A stretch of DNA of 22,368 nt from positions 1-22,368 of the IMG/VR virus record IMGVR_UViG_3300006128_000071. One strand, given 5' to 3'. This stretch comes from a virus. The notes below the pieces were generated by a model that saw nothing but the letters and a program-made list of their open reading frames with translations, did not search any database and was not told the DNA's origin. Shown here piece after piece: positions 11,626 through 18,212 of this stretch. Position 1 is the stretch's first letter. Every line of letters begins with the position of its first letter. A program made the position numbers and the translations under genes.

Positions 11626-12630
11626 TTACTTTCCCTTCTTCGTAATAGATAAAGCTTTTTTAGCAAGATGCTTAGCACTGGTTTCTTCTTTAGCTAAAGC
11701 CTGATCGCCATTGCCTTTAAATGCTGATGGCTTTTGAGTATCAGTATTATTTTTATTAGAAGATCCATCATCTTTTTGTTGATTATCTTCATCTTCATCT
11801 TTTGAATTAGAAATGTGATCGCTTACTGACGTAATAAAATTCTTTGCCAAATCTAGTTTTTCTAATATCCAGCTAGGCAATTTCATATCATCTTGAATAT
11901 TTTCATAAAGTTCAGCAGCAGTAGTGGCAATAGTTTCTAATTGATCTTTAGCATTAGTAACTGATTGATCAGGTTCACTATCTGTTTGATCATTTTCACT
12001 ATCACTTGGTGAATCATTGCTAGCTTTTCCAGTATCACCTGACCAACCAGGAGAATCTGATGTTGCAGGTGCAGGTGCCATTGGCTCACCTAATTCTGAT
12101 AGATATGCTTCTTTGGCCAATACTTGTGCTGGAATTTTTGTATGATGCTTTTTTTGTTGAGGCTGAGAAGTTTCATCGCCTTCTACTTCAGAAGTTTCAT
12201 GAGTTTCATCATGACCTTCTATAGCACCTTTTTTCTGTGCATTAATTGGCTCAACTTTTACTTTTTTTATTGCTTGAGCAATATACTTTTCAACGATCTT
12301 TTTCTTTACTTTAGCTTTAATAGAAGTATGTTCACCTTCTTGTGATTGACCTTCATCATAAGCTACTTCATCTTGACCTAGATCGTAATCAGCTCTACGA
12401 GTTGTGTCATCCTTGGTTTTACTTCCACCAAAGATGTTTTCATTTTCTTCTGGAGAATTGTTTGGTTGATCTATTCTTAATGCTGGGTGTTTGGCACTAA
12501 ACTTCTTTAGTCCAGCTCTACCTTCAGGACCAACAACATATTTTGAAATATCAGTATTGACGAGCTTGCGCGCAAGATCTTTTGGCTGATTAGGAATAGC
12601 CATTTTTGATTTATTGTCTTGTGTAGGCAT
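11626..12630 (-). CDS. Hydrophilic, mostly disordered prohead-region protein (334 aa)
   Basis: Located where T4 has the small core protein gp68 (141 aa), but longer and with no clear similarity to it. It is dominated by Asp, Glu, Gln, Ser, Asn and Lys, with a basic helix (SIKAKVKKKIVEKYIAQAIKKVKVEP, ~103-128) between acidic stretches. A single helix-rich island at 249-275 (KLPSWILEKLDLAKNFI) resembles a 'LPxWxxxKlxxAxxyI' motif I recall from phage assembly proteins. LxE sites such as LGE (180-182) could be gp21 targets. Composition and position suggest an internal core or scaffold component removed or processed at maturation; that is inference. The ATG at 12630 follows GAGG and the upstream stop by one base. 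The longer reading to 12663 overlaps the previous gene and is rejected. Confidence 0.75.
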   Translation of the reverse strand: MPTQDNKSKMAIPNQPKDLARKLVNTDISKYVVGPEGRAGLKKFSAKHPALRIDQPNNSPEENENIFGGSKTKDDTTRRADYDLGQDEVAYDEGQSQEGEHTSIKAKVKKKIVEKYIAQAIKKVKVEPINAQKKGAIEGHDETHETSEVEGDETSQPQQKKHHTKIPAQVLAKEAYLSELGEPMAPAPATSDSPGWSGDTGKASNDSPSDSENDQTDSEPDQSVTNAKDQLETIATTAAELYENIQDDMKLPSWILEKLDLAKNFITSVSDHISNSKDEDEDNQQKDDGSSNKNNTDTQKPSAFKGNGDQALAKEETSAKHLAKKALSITKKGK

Positions 12631-12631
12631 A

Positions 12632-12793
12632 TTATTCCTCTGAATTAAAGAAACTCTTAGCAACTTCGATTTTCTTAGAAGCTAAAATCTCTGCGACTTT
12701 TTCTTTCATCATATCTTCAACAGCATCTTGAATCTTGAGAGCATTACCATCAATAGCAAAATTGATAATATCTGAAGCGGTATAATCTGACAT
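12632..12793 (-). CDS. Small prohead core protein, gp67-like by position (53 aa)
   Basis: A 53-residue frame starting MSDYTASDIINFAIDGNA and ending with a helix (KIEVAKSFFNSEE). It lies directly downstream of the portal gene, where T4 and its relatives carry the small core protein gene 67. The region DAVEDMMKEKVAEILASKK is strongly helical. It has GGAG seven bases upstream and a late promoter at 12816-12823. The stop precedes the next ATG by a single base, so translation is probably coupled. Gene assignment rests mainly on position and on a remembered similarity to small 'core' proteins of T4-like phages; it is shorter than T4 gp67 (80 aa). Confidence 0.7.
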   Translation of the reverse strand: MSDYTASDIINFAIDGNALKIQDAVEDMMKEKVAEILASKKIEVAKSFFNSEE

Positions 12794-12815
12794 AACATTC
12801 TCCATTTTTATATTA

Positions 12816-12823
12816 TATTTATA
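12816..12823 (-). promoter_or_regulatory. T4-type late promoter upstream of the gp67-like gene
   Basis: TATAAATATAA on the minus strand, 22 bases upstream of the ATG at 12793 and just after the portal stop. It can serve the gp67-like, 334-residue and gp21 genes. Confidence 0.82.
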
Positions 12824-12831
12824 TTTTATAA

Positions 12832-15195
12832 TTATTGACTTAATTGCGGTTCTTGAGGAGCCTGTCCACTCTGTTGAGGAGCTTCTTCTTGATCACCTGC
12901 ATTAGAATCATCAGTCATAGATTGTTGTGGTAAGAATTTCTGTTGAATTTCAGATTGTTTAGCTTGACGCTTAACATCTATAACCATTTCTTCATCAATT
13001 TGTTTTTCAATTTTATTAATGTCTTCATCAGTCATTTGAAGAATATTTTTTCTTACCCATTCTTCGGAATAATATTTGCCGACATATGGATCTAACATAG
13101 CAAGAGTATTAATTCTATTTGTAAGAATTTCTGATTCTTTTAATTCAGCAAAATAATTGTCAACCTGAAAATTGAAATGAATATTATTTTTAATATCATC
13201 CCATTCTGATTCGGCAATAACACCAGTTAAAACGAGTTGTTTTTCTAAAGCTTTATAAAATATTTCAGAAAATTTTGTTCTTAAACGTATAATAAACTTT
13301 TGAAATTTTAATTCATCTCTAGTAATTTCTGAAGATCTACCAAGACTAAATCCAGAATCAGAAATCATACGAGATACTGGAACATTAAGTGATTGATATA
13401 ATTTTTTTTCAAAATATTCAACGTCAGCTAATTCACCTAGATTTTGTCCTGATGGTAAAGTGGTAACCTGTGTACCTCCACCATCTGCACGTCTAGGAAA
13501 CCAATAATCTTCAAGCATAGTGTTTTTAGTATATACACCAGCATCTAGAAGATACGTGTGATGACTATGATATGTTTCTTCTTGGTCGATGGTTAATGCA
13601 GCTACTGTCATCTTTTCATCTAAAAACTCAACAGATACTACTTTATGATTATGGAGTTGTTCAGCACGATATCCTCTGGATCCTGAACTTCCCTTTATGT
13701 GTGTTCTATTAAGATTTAAATTACGACAATAGGCACTAAGATTTTCAATTATTTCTGAATTACCATCAGGAGTGATAACTTTCCAAGTTTTACATTGAAT
13801 AGTTAATTTAGGATCATCTTTTGTATCAAAGGAGAAAATAGATTCTTCTTTAAGTCCTTGTTGTTCTTTCCAAGAGGCAATTTCTTTATGTGTAAATTCC
13901 CAAGTTTTGGTATCATTCTTATAAATTTGTTCATATTTTCTACCATTTGGAATTATAGATTTATGACGACGATATCCTGGAATTAGAGATTCTCCAATAG
14001 CCAAATCTTTGGCTTCAATAAATCCTTTATTCCAAACTGGAAATTTATGATCTGGAGTACAAATAACACTTTTACCATTATCAAAAGTAACACGAACAAC
14101 ATCACTATTCTTTTTAGTAATTCCTGCCCATGAAATTGGCCCTGGATAAAACTTTCCTGTTTTAGGATCACAAGAATATACCCAATTCAATTTACCTTCA
14201 TTATATTCAGAAATAATTTCTTCTATTGTTAGTGTTCTACCATCCAATAGAGGAATTTTAGTATCAAGGGCATAACACATAAACTTACGATCATCTCGAA
14301 TATTGCCGGTAGTAGCATCATAAATCAAGCGATTTTTATGTTTAACCATAACTTCGCGAACATATTGTTCGGCTTTCATTTTCGGAAGATTGCCTACATC
14401 AATACTAAAAATACGACGTTCTGGTGCACGACTAATGCGATAGATTACAGTGGCATCTTCTAGAATACGAAGTTGATTTAAAGGTTTAATAGCTTTATGC
14501 AAATAACCTAAAACAATTTTATTGTCTTTATCTACTACACCAGAAGTAACATGAAGGATTGAATCTTTAGAAATTTGTAATCCTTGATTATCCATGCCAG
14601 AAGCTGAAGCCCCTTTAAAGCCTCTTTCATTATACATATAAAATTCACTATCGCTTACATTGACATATACTTGATCTTTACGCATACGTTTTACTGCACG
14701 GATTTTTCTAATTTTTCGAGGATCAATATATCGAAGTTCTTTAATTCCTTCACGAGGATTATTGACGTCAATCATAACATGATAATATACTCTACCATCT
14801 ATATACCAACGTTTAAAAATTTCATATCCATAATTGTTAAAATCTAAAAGATTTGAAATTTTATCCCATTCTTCAGAAATTCTTTCTTTAATATTATCTG
14901 CAAAATCTAAATCATCGAGATCAATTTCTACAATTTTTTTCTTATCTTCTTTAACAATTGCTTCAGACACGATGTCATTAACAGCCAATTCTACTTCTGG
15001 CTGAATTGCCATTTCTCTATATTTTGCTACAATTTCAGCTTCTGTTCTAGCAGAACCTTCTAAATCTAAATAGGTACCATATGTACCACCTGCAGAAACA
15101 ACTAGAGCCCCATCATCCGTCTCTCTAGGAGTGAATGATGGGATATCTAGTTGTTCAGCTTCACGACGGATTTCAAATCCAAACAATTTTACCAT
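12832..15195 (-). CDS. 20: Portal vertex protein interrupted by an in-frame intein (787 aa precursor)
   Basis: Homolog of T4 gp20, the dodecameric portal through which DNA enters the head and which initiates head assembly. Flanking residues 1-306 and 559-787 join to a 535-residue portal, close to T4's 524. Typical stretches are VELAVNDIVSEAI, LLDFNNYGYEIFKRWYIDG, YIDPRKIRKI, ILEDATVIYRISRAPERRIFSIDVGNLPK, RDDRKFM followed after the intein by TMLEDYWFPRR, LPSGQNLGELADVEYFEKKLYQSLNVPVSRM and the C-terminal QQ/PQ-rich tail. The intein must be spliced out for function, because it breaks a highly conserved portal segment. The AGGAAAAT site precedes ATG 15195. A weak late-promoter variant lies at 15226-15233. 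Confidence 0.95.
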   Translation of the reverse strand: MVKLFGFEIRREAEQLDIPSFTPRETDDGALVVSAGGTYGTYLDLEGSARTEAEIVAKYREMAIQPEVELAVNDIVSEAIVKEDKKKIVEIDLDDLDFADNIKERISEEWDKISNLLDFNNYGYEIFKRWYIDGRVYYHVMIDVNNPREGIKELRYIDPRKIRKIRAVKRMRKDQVYVNVSDSEFYMYNERGFKGASASGMDNQGLQISKDSILHVTSGVVDKDNKIVLGYLHKAIKPLNQLRILEDATVIYRISRAPERRIFSIDVGNLPKMKAEQYVREVMVKHKNRLIYDATTGNIRDDRKFMCYALDTKIPLLDGRTLTIEEIISEYNEGKLNWVYSCDPKTGKFYPGPISWAGITKKNSDVVRVTFDNGKSVICTPDHKFPVWNKGFIEAKDLAIGESLIPGYRRHKSIIPNGRKYEQIYKNDTKTWEFTHKEIASWKEQQGLKEESIFSFDTKDDPKLTIQCKTWKVITPDGNSEIIENLSAYCRNLNLNRTHIKGSSGSRGYRAEQLHNHKVVSVEFLDEKMTVAALTIDQEETYHSHHTYLLDAGVYTKNTMLEDYWFPRRADGGGTQVTTLPSGQNLGELADVEYFEKKLYQSLNVPVSRMISDSGFSLGRSSEITRDELKFQKFIIRLRTKFSEIFYKALEKQLVLTGVIAESEWDDIKNNIHFNFQVDNYFAELKESEILTNRINTLAMLDPYVGKYYSEEWVRKNILQMTDEDINKIEKQIDEEMVIDVKRQAKQSEIQQKFLPQQSMTDDSNAGDQEEAPQQSGQAPQEPQLSQ
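13522..14277 (-). mobile_element. Portal intein (252 aa) with a remnant homing-endonuclease insert
   Basis: Precursor residues 307-558. It begins with Cys in CYALDTKIPLLDGRTL (block A), has CTPDHKFPVWN (block B, T379, H382), and ends HTYLLDAGVYTKN before Thr. The last residue is Asn but the penultimate residue is Lys, not the usual His. The middle carries KYEQIYKNDTKTWEFTHKEI (420-438), like the lead-in of HNH homing inserts in phage inteins, but no HH...N...H core follows. It also carries TWKVITPDGNSEIIENLSAY (470-489) with RTHIKG, like a NUMOD-type DNA-binding repeat. Homing activity is therefore probably lost while splicing is kept. Confidence 0.92.
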
Positions 15196-15225
15196 AATAT
15201 TTTCCTAGTCTACTTACGCATAATA

Positions 15226-15233
15226 TATTTATT
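15226..15233 (-). promoter_or_regulatory. Weak variant of a T4-type late promoter before the portal gene
   Basis: AATAAATA on the minus strand, one base off TATAAATA, 30 bases upstream of the portal ATG and between the tail tube and portal genes. The spacing fits but the match is imperfect. Confidence 0.5.
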
Positions 15234-15241
15234 GATGGTAA

Positions 15242-15793
15242 TTAGGCTCCACCAGCATTACCGGTAGTACCACCACTTACATCCCAATAATCATACATAA
15301 ATGTTACGCGAAATTCTTCAATACGATCTGTAGCATCCCAATCTAGTTCAATATTGGAAACATCGCCAGGATAGATACCATGGAAGGTATATTGACGAAT
15401 AACATTTCCAGTTTTACCATATTGTGTTACTACTGCATCAGACTTATAAAGAAGAGGTGAAGCTCCACCAAAGTTGCGGAGGTTACCTTCAAATGAATTG
15501 ATGGCATTTGACCATTGTTCCATAGCATTACGAATTAGAAAGTCTTCATCGTTAATAACTGTTACTGTCCAATCAGCAAACGTTCTATCTCCTGCAAGAT
15601 TGATCTTACGACCAAAATAAGGAATTGTAATATTTCCTAATTTTGATTCTGGAATAGATGCTGTACGTACCATGAATGGAACTTTAATATTAGCAACACC
15701 ATTTGCTGGGTTGTTAAACTGTACGCTGAAGAGGGATTGTCTAGCTCCCCCTCCAACTAGTTGCGACTTCATATCATTAATATTGAAAGCCAT
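15242..15793 (-). CDS. 19: Tail tube protein (183 aa)
   Basis: Homolog of T4 gp19 (163 aa), whose hexameric rings stack into the inner tube of the contractile tail. The start (MAFNINDMKSQLVGGGARQSLFSVQF), the PFMVRTASIPESKLGNITIPYFGRKINLAGDRTFADWTVTVINDEDF block, AMEQWSNAINSFEGN and the C-terminal VSNIELDWDATDRIEEFRVTFMYDYW are typical of tube proteins. It lies 29 bases downstream of the sheath gene as in T4, with a GGAGAA ribosome binding site. A glycine-rich C-terminal tail (SGGTTGNAGGA) is extra. Probably transcribed with gp18. Confidence 0.95.
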   Translation of the reverse strand: MAFNINDMKSQLVGGGARQSLFSVQFNNPANGVANIKVPFMVRTASIPESKLGNITIPYFGRKINLAGDRTFADWTVTVINDEDFLIRNAMEQWSNAINSFEGNLRNFGGASPLLYKSDAVVTQYGKTGNVIRQYTFHGIYPGDVSNIELDWDATDRIEEFRVTFMYDYWDVSGGTTGNAGGA

Positions 15794-15822
15794 GTTTATT
15801 CTCCTATTTCTCTATGTTGTTT

Positions 15823-18138
15823 TTAAAATTTACCTACGATTTCGGAGAAATCAACACCAGTTCTTACAGCAACGAAATTAAGCTGAATGTAATTGATAGA
15901 ACGTGCAGGCTTAATATAGATATCGCCTACAAACTGATTAGAATCAATTACTTGACCAGTATTATTTGTCGTATCGCAAACAACTTTAAAGTCTGTAATG
16001 CCTCTACGTCCTTGAACATCTTTCAAGAATGGAGTAACTAGAGAAACGAATTGGGCGCGAGTAAAAGCGTCGTTGAATTCGAATAGAGTATATTGAGCAG
16101 CTGCTGCAATAGCTTTTTCGAGAACGATAAAGAGCCTACGAACGTTAATTCTGTCGAAAGCGGATGGCTTTGTTTGAAGAGTTCTATCTCCAAATAGTAC
16201 AGTACCTTGACCAGGGAATGTTACTACAGGATTGATACCCACTGGATAAATTGCGTCACGATATGTCTTTTGTGGATTCCATGCTAGCTTAACAATATTC
16301 TTGATAAAGCCACGATTAAATCCTGCAGGTGACCACCAAGGATCTTTTGTTGTATCTGTATATACACAAAGACCGGCGACATCACCATTTAATGGAACAT
16401 ATCTGTATACGTCATTATACTTATCATATTGATACTTGTATCCAGAATCAAGAACACCATAAGATGAGCTAGTTAAACCATTTCGGAAATTGATTACTGA
16501 TGAATACTCATTTCCTACGTTATTAACAACTGTTGATCTATTAGGTGAAACGAATACTACACAATCCATTCTTGTTTGAGCAATATTTTGAATTAGATAA
16601 TTGCCAAGAAGAGTAGTATTAACATCATCTGATTTGCCAGTCATCATAAGAGAGATTGGAGCAGTTTCAGTAGATTTGAATAGATCATAAGCACTAGTAA
16701 TAGAACCAATTACTGGAGTGTTTTCACTAAATCCATCTGCACCACCAACAAATGAGATTGTTTGAGGAACAACATCTGTTTGGCTAGAAATATTTACAGC
16801 AGTATTTGAATATGCTGATCCAGTACGATGATTTGTCCACCAAATATATTGTGAATTTTGGTTAAGAACATTTGGATAATAGATGCTTGATCCGGTAGGT
16901 GATTTTGCATCTGAAGCACGTGATAGATTGGCAAATACTTCTAGAATTTGACCAGGAACACCTGTAAACTTGCCTAAAGTATCAGCAACCACTAGATGAA
17001 TTTCATCAACAGCTGCAGTATTGCCAAAGCTTGAATTGTAGCTAGATGAACCAGGAGCTGCAGTTACTGAACTATAATATTGCCATAAGCGACCAACATT
17101 TGTAGTTGCAGGAGTCCATAGAGTTGATAATGAATATGGACTGACAAATGATAGTGTTAATGTTTCTTGAGCAAAATGAAGATTAGCTGAGCTAGTTGCA
17201 ACTGCAGATGTATTAATAACAACTGCACTAGAATTTACAATTTGAGTAACTGTAGCTAGATTGTTTACTAGACCGGCAACGTTGGCTGTAACTTGCATAC
17301 CAACACTTAAAGTTGCTGTACTAGATAGACCGGTAATAGTAGTATTACTATTTAAAGTACCAGTCAATGCGGCAAATACTGGAGCAGAACCTTTATTAGA
17401 AATCTGAAGATTTTGTATGCCAATTGATGAATTACCAACAGTAATAAAATCACCATTGGTTAGAGCTGACCAGGCAACATATGATGAAAGATTTGCTGCG
17501 GCAGTAGCTGCAGCAATAACCGTATTACCATCATTGAATGAAATTGTGCCGGTATTTGAATTAATATTAAATGATGTATTTGAAACATTAACTAGATTTG
17601 ATGAATAACCAGCGGCAGTATCTACGAGAGAAATGGTTAAGCTATTTCCAAGAGCACCAGGATATTTTGCAATAAATTCAAAACCTGATTGAGTGGCAAA
17701 TGAACCATTATTTGCTTTGTTATAATAATCGTCAGAATTAATTACGTTAAAGGCTGCAGAAACGTTAGCACCCCAATAGGTATTTCCAGCAACGTTAGCA
17801 GCAATTACTCCACTTGTATCAGCAATAGCAGTAAATGCTCCATTACCATAGTTAGTATCTGAACCAGTGCCTGCAGTTGTATTGGCTGCACGGCTTACAT
17901 ATAGAGCATTTCCATATGATAGGAAGTTTTTTGCTGTAAACCAAGTTTCAGCATTTAAGTTAGTTGGTTTACCGAAGCGCTTCCATAGAGTATCTTCTGA
18001 ATCAACTAAAACTAGTTGGCCAATTGGACCCCATCTAAAAACACCACCGATAGCTCCTGCTGTAGTAGAAACTGCAGGAACGATAGTCGTTAAATCGACT
18101 TCGCTTACGTTAATCCCTGGGCTGACTTGAAATGCCAT
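15823..18138 (-). CDS. 18: Contractile tail sheath protein (771 aa)
   Basis: Homolog of T4 gp18 (659 aa). The N-terminus (VSPGINVSEVDLTTIVPAVSTTAGAIGGVFRWGPIGQ) and C-terminal core (GQGTVLFGDRTLQTKPSAFDRINVRRLFIVLEKAI, then GITDFKVVCDTTNNT...FVGDIYIKPARSINYIQLNFVAVRTGVDF) are classic sheath sequences, forming the handshake arms and inner domain. The central part is variable in the family and outward-facing in T4. Here it is enlarged and Ser/Thr/Asn/Ala-rich, and includes a beta module at ~258-326 (TGTLNSNTTITGLSSTATLS...IVNSSAVVINTSAVAT) that resembles modules in the 747-residue virion protein. It has a strong AGGGAG site and a late promoter at 18187-18194. Confidence 0.96.
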   Translation of the reverse strand: MAFQVSPGINVSEVDLTTIVPAVSTTAGAIGGVFRWGPIGQLVLVDSEDTLWKRFGKPTNLNAETWFTAKNFLSYGNALYVSRAANTTAGTGSDTNYGNGAFTAIADTSGVIAANVAGNTYWGANVSAAFNVINSDDYYNKANNGSFATQSGFEFIAKYPGALGNSLTISLVDTAAGYSSNLVNVSNTSFNINSNTGTISFNDGNTVIAAATAAANLSSYVAWSALTNGDFITVGNSSIGIQNLQISNKGSAPVFAALTGTLNSNTTITGLSSTATLSVGMQVTANVAGLVNNLATVTQIVNSSAVVINTSAVATSSANLHFAQETLTLSFVSPYSLSTLWTPATTNVGRLWQYYSSVTAAPGSSSYNSSFGNTAAVDEIHLVVADTLGKFTGVPGQILEVFANLSRASDAKSPTGSSIYYPNVLNQNSQYIWWTNHRTGSAYSNTAVNISSQTDVVPQTISFVGGADGFSENTPVIGSITSAYDLFKSTETAPISLMMTGKSDDVNTTLLGNYLIQNIAQTRMDCVVFVSPNRSTVVNNVGNEYSSVINFRNGLTSSSYGVLDSGYKYQYDKYNDVYRYVPLNGDVAGLCVYTDTTKDPWWSPAGFNRGFIKNIVKLAWNPQKTYRDAIYPVGINPVVTFPGQGTVLFGDRTLQTKPSAFDRINVRRLFIVLEKAIAAAAQYTLFEFNDAFTRAQFVSLVTPFLKDVQGRRGITDFKVVCDTTNNTGQVIDSNQFVGDIYIKPARSINYIQLNFVAVRTGVDFSEIVGKF

Positions 18139-18186
18139 AGTGTTCTCCCTTATCCCAAAAAAATAGATTGAATATGCTATTCCTAT

Positions 18187-18194
18187 TATTTATA
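18187..18194 (-). promoter_or_regulatory. T4-type late promoter for the tail sheath gene
   Basis: TATAAATAATA on the minus strand, 48 bases upstream of the gp18 ATG and after the large terminase stop. The 74-base gap holds nothing else. Confidence 0.85.
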
Positions 18195-18212
18195 AAAGTC
18201 AAGAAATACAAA

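Noticed and set aside
12631-12663. An 11-residue N-terminal extension of the 334-residue protein
   Set aside because: It overlaps the end of the gp67-like gene; ATG 12630 with GAGG directly after that gene's stop is a better start.
13983-14171. Minus-strand 62-residue frame inside the portal intein as a separate gene
   Set aside because: It is an out-of-frame shadow of the intein with no ribosome binding site or recognisable motif.
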